64,000 nucleotides of DNA from Colwellia sp. MB02u-6 (GTDB taxonomy: Bacteria > Pseudomonadota > Gammaproteobacteria > Enterobacterales > Alteromonadaceae), in contig NZ_JACGVG010000027.1 in assembly GCF_014077095.1 (NCBI RefSeq), positions 248,001-312,000 of the forward strand. The letters run 5' to 3'. A program made the translations under genes and the position numbers. The notes below the pieces were generated by a model, which saw only the letters and a program-made list of their open reading frames with translations, was not told the DNA's origin and searched no databases. Of the stretch, positions 1 through 8,252 are shown piece after piece. Each line of letters starts with the position of its first letter. Position 1 is the first letter of the stretch.

Positions 1-840
1 CTGCAAGTGCTGAACTTGTCAAATGCCAGTAATATTAAGCAGCTACCATTAAAAACCTTATTGGTTCAGTTAGAATTACTTGGGGTTATTGACGCTAAAT
101 TTAGCTATTTTGCTGATTTTAAATTTAAATTTGTTACCCCAAAAGCGCAAATCATCAGGGCATTTAATGCCGAGCGTAACGAATTTTTAGCGCAAGTCTT
201 TAATTGCGCAAAAATGAAGAAAATTTGGGGTGAGCCTGACTTTGATCTGATGTATGCCCGTCATCAAGCGTCGAGAAAACGTATTATTGCAGCGCTTGAG
301 TATTTAGCAGAGCAGCAGCATATTGTTTTGGAAACAAAAAAGGCAACAGAAGTCTTTAGTGTCAATATGGTGGCGTTAGAAAATGCTAACTTGGTCGACA
401 TGCTTTTTCATTACTTTTTTGACAAAGAGCAGGCCGAAATTGAGCGCATCACTAAGCTGGTCGCGTTTTTTCAAAGTGAACATTGTTTAACTCAGCAGCT
501 CTCGCAATACTTTGATGATCAACGTGCACCAAAAAACTGTGGGCATTGTTCTGTTTGTCGTGGGCAGGTAGCAATATTACCTTATTCAAGCAATCATCAA
601 ACGGTGAGTGCCGAGACTATTGCTCTCGCTATTAAGCAGTTGCAACAGCACTTTTCAACCTTAAAGTCTCCTGTTGGTCGACCAACAGATATCTTGTCTA
701 CTGACACTATTTGTCGATTTTTGTCGGGTATGAGTGTGCCGTTGTTTACTCGTGCTAAAGTGCGGCAATTAAGTTACTTTGGCGTTTGTCAGTACATGCG
801 CTATAGCGAAATTAAAGCACAAGTAATACCTTTGGTATAA
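1..840 (+). CDS. RecQ-family ATP-dependent DNA helicase, C-terminal part (5' truncated by window edge)
   Basis: The reading frame is open from base 1, so the start and the two helicase motor domains lie outside the window. What remains is a winged-helix-like and zinc-binding region. The cysteine pattern C-x17-C-x2-C-x2-C (CGHCSVC at its end) is the RecQ zinc-binding motif. The sequence after it, with a typical loose C-terminal tail, fits the short RecQ-like helicases of marine gammaproteobacteria rather than E. coli RecQ itself, since no HRDC domain is recognisable. Such helicases unwind DNA 3'-5' in recombination and repair. The TAA stop lies exactly at the edge of the palindromic element that begins at 841, so the original C-terminus may have been altered. 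The family is fairly sure; the exact orthologue is not. Confidence 0.75.
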   Translation: MQVLNLSNASNIKQLPLKTLLVQLELLGVIDAKFSYFADFKFKFVTPKAQIIRAFNAERNEFLAQVFNCAKMKKIWGEPDFDLMYARHQASRKRIIAALEYLAEQQHIVLETKKATEVFSVNMVALENANLVDMLFHYFFDKEQAEIERITKLVAFFQSEHCLTQQLSQYFDDQRAPKNCGHCSVCRGQVAILPYSSNHQTVSAETIALAIKQLQQHFSTLKSPVGRPTDILSTDTICRFLSGMSVPLFTRAKVRQLSYFGVCQYMRYSEIKAQVIPLV

Positions 841-996
841 TACCAATCTCACTAATTTTCGGATGACTTTTACTGGTTAAAACAACCAACTACTGCGTTA
901 TTTAATAATTATAACCACTAGTTATTAAAATAAATGCCTTATATTTAGCCATTTTTCCTGCGTATAAAGTAGACCACCTAATTAATGAAATTGGTA
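841..996. repeat. MITE-like palindromic element, about 156 bp
   Basis: The left end (841-857, starting TACCAATCTCACTAATT) is an inverted copy of the right end (980-996, ending ATGAAATTGGTA) with a few mismatches, and imperfect complementarity continues about 40 bp inwards. There is no coding capacity. The size, AT-rich ends and position against a gene 3' end suggest a non-autonomous miniature element or a REP-like repeat. I recall similar elements from Colwellia-type genomes, but copy number cannot be checked here. Confidence 0.6.
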
Positions 997-1026
997 GAAC
1001 TTGTGCTGGCGAGATATTATGCCGAT

Positions 1027-1057
1027 CAAAAAAGGCACTTCATCAGTGCCTTTTTTT
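1027..1057. terminator. Bidirectional rho-independent terminator
   Basis: A stem of AAAAAAGGCACT and AGTGCCTTTTTTT with a short loop (TCATC region) has an A tract on one side and a T tract on the other. It can terminate both the helicase gene from the left and slyD from the right. Confidence 0.85.
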
Positions 1058-1102
1058 AATCTCAGCTTAGGCTAATCTAGCCTTGGCTTGAGTTAATAAA
1101 TG

Positions 1103-1597
1103 TTAGTGATCGTGGCCACAGGCCTCTTCACCTTCAACATGAACATGGCCATGCGCTAACTCTTCTTCAGTGGCATCACGTACTTCTAAAATTTCAACAT
1201 CAAACTTTAAGTCCATACCGGCCAACGGGTGATTACCATCAACGGTAATTTCGTTTTCTTGAGCGTCAATTACAATAACGGTTTGTTCGCCTTCATCAGT
1301 CGTAGCGCGCAGTTGACTACCTACGTCTAAATCTTCAATGCCAGCAAACATTTCTTTGGGTACAGTTTGTACAAAACCGTCTTCACGTTGTCCATAAGCA
1401 TCGTCTGCACTAACTTCTACTTCAAATTTATCACCTGCTTTGTGATCCACTAAGGCTGCTTCCAAGCCAGGAATCAGATAATTAGAACCTTGAATTACCG
1501 CTAATGGGTTGTGATCATAAGAACTATCAATCAAGGTGTCTTCGTTATCAGATACTGCGTAATGCAGTACAACAACTTTGTTGTCGGTAATTTTCAT
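1103..1597 (-). CDS. slyD: FKBP-type peptidyl-prolyl cis-trans isomerase, SlyD-like
   Basis: This 164-residue cytoplasmic prolyl isomerase/chaperone has the FKBP half-domains (residues about 1-70 and 120-150) split by the insert-in-flap chaperone domain (DAYGQREDGF, VPKEMF, then DGNHPLAGMDLKF). The C-terminus is short and His-rich (HGHVHVEGEE...CGHDH), a reduced form of the metal-binding tail that in E. coli SlyD helps deliver nickel. It starts only 8 bp after the ygfZ stop, so the two are probably co-transcribed, with the hairpin at 1027-1057 ending the transcript. Orthology to slyD rather than to the related fkpB family is likely but not certain. Confidence 0.85.
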   Translation of the reverse strand: MKITDNKVVVLHYAVSDNEDTLIDSSYDHNPLAVIQGSNYLIPGLEAALVDHKAGDKFEVEVSADDAYGQREDGFVQTVPKEMFAGIEDLDVGSQLRATTDEGEQTVIVIDAQENEITVDGNHPLAGMDLKFDVEILEVRDATEEELAHGHVHVEGEEACGHDH

Positions 1598-1605
1598 ATT
1601 ATGTC

Positions 1606-2571
1606 CTATTCAGTGGTTGTGCTTAATTTGTAAGGTAAGGGTATTATTGTTAGAGCTGAGTCTTGGGTTTTAATTCTTAGCTCTGTGCTATTATCAACAT
1701 CGTTAGCCAAAACGCCTTGTATATAGGTCTGCATATTACTGGCTTGATAAACCGCTAATACGTCACCGGCTTTACGCCAATTCTCACCAAGCTTTTTCTC
1801 GATAATATCGCCGACGTTAGCCATTGTATCTTTGCCTGTTAAGGCAAAAAGCGCGCGTTTGTTTTTACCTAAATATTGCATACGAGCAACAGTTTCTTGG
1901 CCTAAATAACAACCTTTAGTAAAGCTAATGCCATCCATTGCTTGAAGGTTTAGCATTTGCGGTACATATTCTGCGACATACTGTTGAGAAAGCATGGGAA
2001 ATCCAGCTGAAATCTCGAGTAAGTTCCAAAGTGCACCGTCATAGACTGGACAATCAAAGGTTGCAGAAATATTAGCTAATGTATCAACTTTATCAATAAT
2101 GAGATAGCGGCTAATGTTGCCAGGAAGGTAAACCAAGGTGGTGTTATTTTCATGTACGACGGGTGTAAGTGTGTCAGGCACTTGTTGAAATAATGTCGCC
2201 ATTTTAGCAGATGCTTGCTGGCCTGCAATGGCTAAATAAGCCAATTCAGTGTCTTGGCTTATTTCAACTTTAGCAAAAACGGCAAATTTCTTTAGTTCTG
2301 CTAAAGATTGCTCAATCGAACTTGTTGGTTGAAGTAGTAAAAACTTTTCTTCACGCTCCAGTAAACGAAAAGCAGAAAATACTTTACCTTTGGCGTTACA
2401 GTGCGCGCCAATAAGTAGCTTTGTCTGCGCCAAGGTGTCAACGTCACAGGTAACTTGCCCTTGTAGGTATTTGATTTGTTCTTGGCCCGTTAAGGTAATG
2501 GCGCCAATACTATCAAGGTTGATTGCAAATACTTCTGGTAATTCGTTATAACTAGGTAAGTTATTATTCAT
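1606..2571 (-). CDS. ygfZ: tRNA-modifying protein YgfZ (folate-dependent Fe-S cluster repair factor)
   Basis: YgfZ is a GcvT-like folate-binding protein that helps maintain certain Fe-S enzymes such as the tRNA methylthiolase MiaB. The signature K-G-C-Y-x-G-Q-E is present (KGCYLGQETVARM, near residue 220), including the reactive cysteine. I chose the ATG at 2571 (MNNNLPSYNELP) because it matches the usual length of about 320 residues. The longer open frame to 2631 adds a Phe/Met-rich stretch not expected in the family. It lies divergent to sdhE, as in many gammaproteobacteria, and directly upstream of slyD. Confidence 0.9.
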   Translation of the reverse strand: MNNNLPSYNELPEVFAINLDSIGAITLTGQEQIKYLQGQVTCDVDTLAQTKLLIGAHCNAKGKVFSAFRLLEREEKFLLLQPTSSIEQSLAELKKFAVFAKVEISQDTELAYLAIAGQQASAKMATLFQQVPDTLTPVVHENNTTLVYLPGNISRYLIIDKVDTLANISATFDCPVYDGALWNLLEISAGFPMLSQQYVAEYVPQMLNLQAMDGISFTKGCYLGQETVARMQYLGKNKRALFALTGKDTMANVGDIIEKKLGENWRKAGDVLAVYQASNMQTYIQGVLANDVDNSTELRIKTQDSALTIIPLPYKLSTTTE

Positions 2572-2768
2572 TATGTTCATCATCCGGCAATATTGCTGAA
2601 AAAAGGCTATTAACATCATAGGTGAGGACATTTATTCAGATTACAAGCATATAGCCGATTTTTCTGCTACTTTACTATTAAAAGTTTACTAATTTAAAGA
2701 TCAATTCGTGGCTATTTTAACTTTGGATTTGTTAGAATATAGCGAGATTTTACTAATTAGAGTGATGT

Positions 2769-3020
2769 ATGACATTAAAAGATAATAAACCTCGACTTCG
2801 CTGGGCTTGTCGACGCGGTATGCTAGAGTTAGATATACTTTTTATGCCATTTGTTGAAGAGGCTTACGATGAATTATCTAGTGAACATAAAGCTACTTTT
2901 GAGCGTTTATTAGAGTGTCAAGATCCTGAGCTATTTGCATGGTTTATGGGGCACGAAACTTGTGAAGACAAAGAGCTTAACGCCATGGTGCAGATTATAT
3001 TACAGCGAGTTAAACTATAA
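2769..3020 (+). CDS. sdhE: FAD assembly factor SdhE (succinate dehydrogenase flavinylation)
   Basis: An 83-residue soluble protein with the conserved RRGMLELD motif (residues about 15-22; RGxxE is essential for flavinylation in the family) and the downstream DPELFAWF box. SdhE promotes covalent attachment of FAD to SdhA and FrdA. It is divergent from ygfZ and followed by an overlapping ygfX-like frame, the classic arrangement. Confidence 0.93.
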   Translation: MTLKDNKPRLRWACRRGMLELDILFMPFVEEAYDELSSEHKATFERLLECQDPELFAWFMGHETCEDKELNAMVQIILQRVKL

Positions 3021-3459
3021 TATTAAGGTATCGCCTTCTAAGTCTAGGGCGATATTTAACTTATTATTTTATTTGGGTTTTACTTATCTTACCTTAACTG
3101 TTCTTTTCGGAATTAGCTTCTGGCTTGGATTATTTATGGCTGCTTTATTGGGCTTTATAATTTTTCTGTATCGCCAAACCCCTGCGCCGCTAGCAAGTCA
3201 GTGGCTGATGTTATTTACCTCAAGCAAAGATAAAAATAAAGCGAACTTTGTTTTATCAGATACCGGTGAATGCCAATTTAACCATCAAAAATCTTTGCAA
3301 ATATCGTCTCATTCACAAATTAATTTGTGGGGTTATTGGCTAGTTTTTAGCAGCAGAGATACCGTAACTGCTCAACACTTTATTTTCAAAGATAGCTTAT
3401 CTAGCGAAGATCAGGCGCGTTTGGCTCGCACTATCTTGCGGGTAAAAAGTTACGGATGA
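2935..3459 (+). CDS. YgfX/CptA-like membrane protein
   Basis: The frame overlaps the end of sdhE and encodes two adjacent hydrophobic segments (roughly residues 40-60 and 62-80) followed by a soluble domain of about 90 residues, the layout of YgfX (CptA), the partner gene of sdhE in enterobacteria. The start is uncertain. The ATG at 2935 and the GTG at 2962 both lie inside sdhE and would add residues that do not look like the family. Homology begins around NIKVSPSKSR (about 3020), where only a rare ATT start is available. Sequence similarity in this family is weak, so the call leans on gene order and topology. Confidence 0.6.
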   Translation: MHGLWGTKLVKTKSLTPWCRLYYSELNYNIKVSPSKSRAIFNLLFYLGFTYLTLTVLFGISFWLGLFMAALLGFIIFLYRQTPAPLASQWLMLFTSSKDKNKANFVLSDTGECQFNHQKSLQISSHSQINLWGYWLVFSSRDTVTAQHFIFKDSLSSEDQARLARTILRVKSYG

Positions 3460-3497
3460 AAAGCTGTGACTGAAAAGTTACGGGTAAAAATGACTTA

Positions 3498-5099
3498 TTA
3501 CTCTATTGGCTTAAGTATAGTGATTTTTGCTTCTGTTAACAAATCAGGGAAGTCCAAGGTATAATGTAAACCTCGGCTTTCTTTACGATCTAATGCTGAT
3601 CTAATAATTAATTCGGCCACTTGGACTAAGTTTCGTAACTCCAATAGGTTATTACTGACTCTGAAATGTCGGTAGTATTCTTCGATTTCATTTTGTAAAA
3701 GTTCGACTCGGTGCAATGCTCGTTCTAAGCGTTTTGTTGTGCGCACAATACCGACATAGTCCCACATAAATAACCGCAGTTCGTGCCAGTTATGTTGAAT
3801 AACAACTTCTTCATCGGAGTCGGTAACTCGGCTTTCATCCCAGGCAGGAAGTGTTATGCAAGGTTTTGATATATCAATTTTTTGTTCAATATCAATGGCG
3901 GCGGCTCGCGCAAATACTAGGCACTCTAGTAGTGAATTACTTGCCATGCGATTAGCACCATGTAGTCCGGTATAAGCGACTTCGCCTATTGCATATAAAT
4001 TTTCAATATCGGTTTGGCCCTGTTGATCAATCATAACGCCGCCACAGGTGTAATGAGCAGCAGGTACCACAGGCATAGGTTGTTTTGTGATGTCGATGCC
4101 AAGGGCTAGTGTGCGTTCGTAAATTGTTGGGAAATGCTGCTTAATAAAATCACTGGATTTGTGGCTAATATCTAAATACATACAATCAGCGCCAAGTCGT
4201 TTCATTTCAAAATCGATCGCGCGGGCCACAATGTCACGTGGTGCTAATTCAGCTCGTTCATCAAAGCTAGGCATAAATCGGCTACCATCAGGGCGAAGTA
4301 GCAGTGCGCCTTCGCCTCTTAGTGCTTCAGTCAATAAAAAGGTACCCGCCTCAGGATGGAATAAACAAGTAGGATGAAACTGATTAAACTCCATATTTGC
4401 AACGCGACAACCAGCGCGCCATGCCATAGCAATACCATCGCCACTGGCAACATCAGGATTTGAGGTATATTGATAAACTTTACTCGCACCACCTGTGGCT
4501 AAAATAGTTTTATGGGCAAAAATGCGCTCAACGTGTTCATCATTTCGATTCCATACATAAGCACCAACACATTCACGTTCGGCATTGACTTTATTTTTTT
4601 GATAAACCAGATCAATAGCGTTATATCGTTCAAAAATACGAATGCGAGGGTGGTTTTTTACCTGTGATGCCAAGGTTGTTTGAATGGCTTGACCGGTGGC
4701 ATCAGCTGAGTGCAGAATTCTGCGGTGACTATGTCCGCCTTCTCGCGTTAAATGATAGCGAATATCTCCATTAGCAGCAGGTACATCTTGATCAAAATCA
4801 ACGCCTTTATTAATTAACCATTCTAAGCAGTTTTTGGCATTTTCAGCAGTATGTTGCACTATAGCTTCGTCGCATAATCCTGCTCCAGCGATGACTGTAT
4901 CAGCGACATGTGAGGCAACACTGTCATTTTCATCGAAGACTGCTGCAATACCTCCTTGCGCATAAAATGTTGAGCCTTCGTTAATTTCGTCTTTGCTTAA
5001 AATAAGCACGTCGGCATTTTTGGCCAGATGCAGAGCAAGCGATAATCCTGCCGCGCCACTGCCGATAATTAAAACGTCACAGTTGTGTTGTTGATTCAT
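3498..5099 (-). CDS. nadB: L-aspartate oxidase
   Basis: First enzyme of de novo NAD synthesis: oxidises L-aspartate to iminoaspartate with FAD. The 533-residue product starts with a Rossmann FAD site (GSGAAG at 13-18), has the fumarate-reductase-like substrate segment ([16 protein letters not shown]) and the conserved AHYTCGGV, and ends in the three-helix flavoprotein domain with the RESRGLHY motif. Length and motifs match NadB. It is transcribed away from rpoE, the conserved nadB/rpoE divergence. Confidence 0.96.
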   Translation of the reverse strand: MNQQHNCDVLIIGSGAAGLSLALHLAKNADVLILSKDEINEGSTFYAQGGIAAVFDENDSVASHVADTVIAGAGLCDEAIVQHTAENAKNCLEWLINKGVDFDQDVPAANGDIRYHLTREGGHSHRRILHSADATGQAIQTTLASQVKNHPRIRIFERYNAIDLVYQKNKVNAERECVGAYVWNRNDEHVERIFAHKTILATGGASKVYQYTSNPDVASGDGIAMAWRAGCRVANMEFNQFHPTCLFHPEAGTFLLTEALRGEGALLLRPDGSRFMPSFDERAELAPRDIVARAIDFEMKRLGADCMYLDISHKSSDFIKQHFPTIYERTLALGIDITKQPMPVVPAAHYTCGGVMIDQQGQTDIENLYAIGEVAYTGLHGANRMASNSLLECLVFARAAAIDIEQKIDISKPCITLPAWDESRVTDSDEEVVIQHNWHELRLFMWDYVGIVRTTKRLERALHRVELLQNEIEEYYRHFRVSNNLLELRNLVQVAELIIRSALDRKESRGLHYTLDFPDLLTEAKITILKPIE

Positions 5100-5211
5100 A
5101 TATTCTTAAAATTAAGGTACAATAATCTGTAACCCAATATAGCTTTTATTGCCGTTACAGAACAGCATAAAACTATTTTATAAACAAAATTTAATTTTTT
5201 TCAATATTTAT

Positions 5212-5239
5212 CGAACTTTTTAACATAAGGCTAGTCCTA
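5212..5239 (+). promoter_or_regulatory. Sigma-E type promoter for the rpoE operon
   Basis: CGAACTT (5212-5218), 15 bases, then GTCCTA (5234-5239) closely matches the ECF sigma-E consensus GGAACTT-N15/16-GTCTAA, and it sits about 100 bp upstream of rpoE. This fits autoregulation of rpoE by its own product. Confidence 0.65.
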
Positions 5240-5241
5240 CT

Positions 5242-5300
5242 TGTTGCGTTTGCCATGAGTTGTTGCGTTTGCTATGAGCCAGATGTAAACCAGATGTAGA
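5242..5300 (+). repeat. Two short tandem duplications in the rpoE leader
   Basis: TGTTGCGTTTGCCATGAG is repeated at a 19-bp period with one change (5242-5259 and 5261-5278). It is followed directly by an 11-bp repeat, CCAGATGTAAA / CCAGATGTAGA (5279-5300). Both lie between the sigma-E promoter and the rpoE start, so they are in the 5' untranslated leader. Confidence 0.8.
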
Positions 5301-5336
5301 TAAGTGAAATAATGGCGAGTAGGAGATGGAGCTCAA

Positions 5337-5915
5337 ATGAGCGAACAAAACGTTGACCAAAAGTTGGTTGAGCGGGTGCAACGTGGTGATAAAAACGCAT
5401 TTAACCTGCTAGTAGTTAAATATCAACATAAAGTAGCAAACTTGGTTTCACGCTATGTTAAAAACCATAGTGATGTGCCTGATATAGTACAAGAATCATT
5501 TATTAAAGCTTATCGAGCTTTACCTAACTTTCGAGGCGATAGTGCCTTTTACACTTGGTTATATCGCATCGCTGTTAATTGTGCGAAAAACCACTTAGTT
5601 GCCGGAGGGCGTAAACCCCCTGGCTCAGATATTGAAGTTGAAGATGCGGAAATGTATGACTCGGCTGAAGCGTTACGAGAGAATGCCTCACCAGAAAAAT
5701 TATTACTGACCAATGAAATTAAAAATGTCATATTTAAGACTATAGAACAATTGCCGGAAGACTTGCGAACTGCGATCAACCTCAGAGAGTTAGAAGGCTT
5801 AAGTTACGAAGAAATTGCAACGGTTATGGATTGCCCTGTCGGCACAGTACGTTCAAGAATATTTAGAGCGCGTGATGCAGTTGATAAAAAAATCAGGCCA
5901 TTGTTACAGCAATAG
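5337..5915 (+). CDS. rpoE: RNA polymerase sigma factor RpoE (sigma-24)
   Basis: ECF sigma factor of 192 residues that directs the envelope-stress response. Region 2 (residues about 20-90) contains DVPDIVQESFIKAYRAL and TWLYRIAVNCAKN. Region 4 (about 130-185) contains the helix-turn-helix LEGLSYEEIATVM and GTVRSRIFRARD. GGAG precedes the ATG. It is followed by rseA, rseB and rseC, which encode its anti-sigma factor and regulators. Confidence 0.97.
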   Translation: MSEQNVDQKLVERVQRGDKNAFNLLVVKYQHKVANLVSRYVKNHSDVPDIVQESFIKAYRALPNFRGDSAFYTWLYRIAVNCAKNHLVAGGRKPPGSDIEVEDAEMYDSAEALRENASPEKLLLTNEIKNVIFKTIEQLPEDLRTAINLRELEGLSYEEIATVMDCPVGTVRSRIFRARDAVDKKIRPLLQQ

Positions 5916-6078
5916 TGAATGCAGTAACATTAAACGCAACGACATTAAGTACAAAAGATTAAATGCAAAATAGCAAGCTCAACAGCAGTACACGCAAGCA
6001 TACTAAATATAGTATTAGCTGATAATTTAGTCTTTTGTTAGCTAATTGAATGAAGAGTTATTTTTTTAAGGTGTTTTT

Positions 6079-6672
6079 ATGAGTGAAAATAAGTTTGAGG
6101 CAGTATCGTCAATTGTAGATAATGATCAACAAAACGATGAATTATTTGATGAGATCCTCAATGACTCACACTTGTCAGCAACTTGGCAACGTTACCATTT
6201 AATGGGTGATGTAATGCGCGGTGAAGCTTCTGATGTTATTAATTTTGATCTATCAGTACAAATAGCGTCAGCGATTGCTGATGAGCCAACGATTTTAGCG
6301 CCTCACACTAGCAATAACCTTGTTGGTAAATTAAAAGCGAAAGTGGTGCAGTTTGCTAAACCATTTGGTCAAATGGCCATCGCAGCATCTGCAGCCGGTC
6401 TTATGGTTATGGGCGTACAACAAAATAGCGCTGATACCGATGCTTTATTGCCGGCTAGTCAAGTGGTTAAAACTATGCCATTTGGTGGTATTGCAGAACC
6501 CGTAAGCTTAAATTTTCAACAAACTAGCCGCAGCAGTGAAAAACAAGCTTTTATTGAACAACAAAGACGTTTCCAAGCGCTATTATCAGATCATCAACAA
6601 CAAATTAAATTAAGCTCAGTGGATGTAAATCATACACCACCACAAGATAAGGCTGAAGAATCAGCTAAATGA
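6079..6672 (+). CDS. rseA: Anti-sigma-E factor RseA
   Basis: Inner-membrane anti-sigma factor that holds RpoE at the membrane until DegS and RseP cleave it. The N-terminal cytoplasmic domain shows the typical acidic start and the WQRYHLMGDVMRGE segment (residues about 37-50). One hydrophobic stretch around residues 95-112 (MAIAASAAGLMVMG) is the membrane anchor, followed by a periplasmic tail. The 197-residue length fits. The end overlaps the start of rseB by 4 bp, indicating translational coupling. Confidence 0.92.
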   Translation: MSENKFEAVSSIVDNDQQNDELFDEILNDSHLSATWQRYHLMGDVMRGEASDVINFDLSVQIASAIADEPTILAPHTSNNLVGKLKAKVVQFAKPFGQMAIAASAAGLMVMGVQQNSADTDALLPASQVVKTMPFGGIAEPVSLNFQQTSRSSEKQAFIEQQRRFQALLSDHQQQIKLSSVDVNHTPPQDKAEESAK

Positions 6673-7691
6673 AATTAATATCAAGTCTGCTGCTATTGGT
6701 TACCGTTAGCACATCATTAGCAGCCAATGAAAAGATTAGCACACCAGCAGCGGCCAATGAAGACATTAGCACACCAATAGCGGCCAATGAAAAAAAACAA
6801 GCCGAACCCTGGCTTGAGCGCCTCGCAACCTCTTTACAAACCCTCAACTTTAGTACGTCTTTTGTTGTTGTTAAAAACAATCAAGCAGAACCTTATCACT
6901 GGTTTCATGGTGTAGATGAAAATGGTAATGAGTTAGAAATTCTCTCTTTGTTAAACGGCCCACGCAGGGATGTTTTACGAAAGGACAATATTGTTAGTTA
7001 TATCGAGCCAGAATTACCTCCATACTCAGTAACATCTCAACAAATAACCGGTCCTATTCCTGCTGTGTTGCGCGAAGGTGTCACTGCGCTTGGTCAAACC
7101 TATGATTTTATCTCTGTTGGTCGGAGTCGGGTACTAGGGCGACCTGCCCAATTAATTCGTATTGTTTCTAAAGATGTATATCGTTACGGACACTGGCTAT
7201 GGTTAGACCAAGAATCCGGTATGTTATTAAAACTCGCCTTGGCAAATCGTACTGGGCAATTATTAGAACAAATACAGTTTACCCATTTGGACATTACTGA
7301 TGCTTTAAGTGAGAGTTTATTGCAATTACAGCAAACAACTTTGCCAAAAGTTATTGAAATTCCAGCCGGCTATCAAGAACAAATACTGCAATGGCAAGTT
7401 AAATGGTTACCTGAGGGCTTTAAACGTTTAAATGCCAACCGCCATCGAATTTCTACCACTAAAAAACCTGTCGAATTTATGCTTTTTAATGATGGTTTAG
7501 TCGATGTTTCCGTTTACGTAAATCCCAGTGAAGATACCCAACGTGCGACCGATTATGTTATGGATGGCGCAACCGTGGTATTGAATCAAGTAGTTAATGG
7601 CTTTGAAGTCAGTGTTGTGGGTAAAATTCCAGCAAAAACGGCAAAAGCTATTGCTGATTCTGTTGTTTTAAATACTCAATCCACACCATGA
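6669..7691 (+). CDS. rseB: Sigma-E regulatory protein RseB (MucB)
   Basis: Periplasmic protein that binds the RseA periplasmic domain and shields it from DegS; it senses mislocalised lipopolysaccharide and lipoproteins. A signal peptide (MKLISSLLLLVTVSTSLA) is followed by an unusual decapeptide repeat (residues about 18-40). The two MucB/RseB domains then follow, a lipoprotein-carrier-like N-terminal fold and a smaller C-terminal domain. It overlaps rseA and rseC by 4 bp at each end. The repeat lies just after the likely signal peptidase site and is not a normal feature of the family. Confidence 0.93.
   Translation: MKLISSLLLLVTVSTSLAANEKISTPAAANEDISTPIAANEKKQAEPWLERLATSLQTLNFSTSFVVVKNNQAEPYHWFHGVDENGNELEILSLLNGPRRDVLRKDNIVSYIEPELPPYSVTSQQITGPIPAVLREGVTALGQTYDFISVGRSRVLGRPAQLIRIVSKDVYRYGHWLWLDQESGMLLKLALANRTGQLLEQIQFTHLDITDALSESLLQLQQTTLPKVIEIPAGYQEQILQWQVKWLPEGFKRLNANRHRISTTKKPVEFMLFNDGLVDVSVYVNPSEDTQRATDYVMDGATVVLNQVVNGFEVSVVGKIPAKTAKAIADSVVLNTQSTP
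6720..6792 (+). repeat. 30-bp in-frame tandem repeat in rseB
   Basis: Two full 30-bp units (6720-6749, 6750-6779) and a third partial unit (from 6780) encode AANEKISTPA, AANEDISTPI and AANEKK. Ten-residue periodicity keeps the frame, so copy number can change without breaking the protein. Confidence 0.9.
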
Positions 7692-8164
7692 TAGAAGAAC
7701 AAGCCACCGTTGTCGCTATTGATCATGACAATGTCACCGTTACTAGTTTGATAAAATCAGCTTGTGGTGGTTGTCAACAAGTCGACAATTGTGGCAGTGG
7801 TCAGGTAGCGAAAGCTTTTCCACAGAAAAAACTTTCGTTGACCTTAAAATCATCATTAGCCTTAGAACTTGGCGATAACGTTGTGTTAGGCTTGAATGAA
7901 AGTGCTCTATTGCAATCGGCCTGGCAAGTTTATTTATGGCCGGTATTAGGCTTGTTACTTGCTTCTTGGTTTGGCCAATGGTTAGTGATTAACACCATAT
8001 TTCCTCATGAGATTCTTGCAATTTTATTGGGTATTACTGGTGGTTTTTGTGGCTTTATACTAGCTAAAAGGCAACAAATAAAGAGCGCAACCTGTGCAAA
8101 ACTGGCGCCAAAAATTATCCGTCGAGAAAATAAAAACATCATGATTACAGAAATCACTGATTGA
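7688..8164 (+). CDS. rseC: SoxR-reducing/sigma-E regulatory protein RseC
   Basis: A 158-residue inner-membrane protein with a cysteine cluster near the N-terminus (SACGGCQQVDNCGSG, residues about 25-39), two membrane helices (about 75-95 and 101-122) and a short basic tail. It is the last gene of the rpoE operon and overlaps rseB by 4 bp. Members of this family affect SoxR reduction and sigma-E activity, by a mechanism that is not fully defined. Confidence 0.9.
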   Translation: MIEEQATVVAIDHDNVTVTSLIKSACGGCQQVDNCGSGQVAKAFPQKKLSLTLKSSLALELGDNVVLGLNESALLQSAWQVYLWPVLGLLLASWFGQWLVINTIFPHEILAILLGITGGFCGFILAKRQQIKSATCAKLAPKIIRRENKNIMITEITD

Positions 8165-8252
8165 ATCGCAACAAAAGATAGCCCCTGAGCGCTAAATTCG
8201 CTAAAATCTCGCCATTATTGAATTAACTATAAACTTATTTGACTTCCCATTT

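Noticed and set aside
2572-2631. N-terminal 20-residue extension of YgfZ
   Set aside because: Hydrophobic, Met-rich and not expected in the family; the ATG at 2571 gives the normal length.
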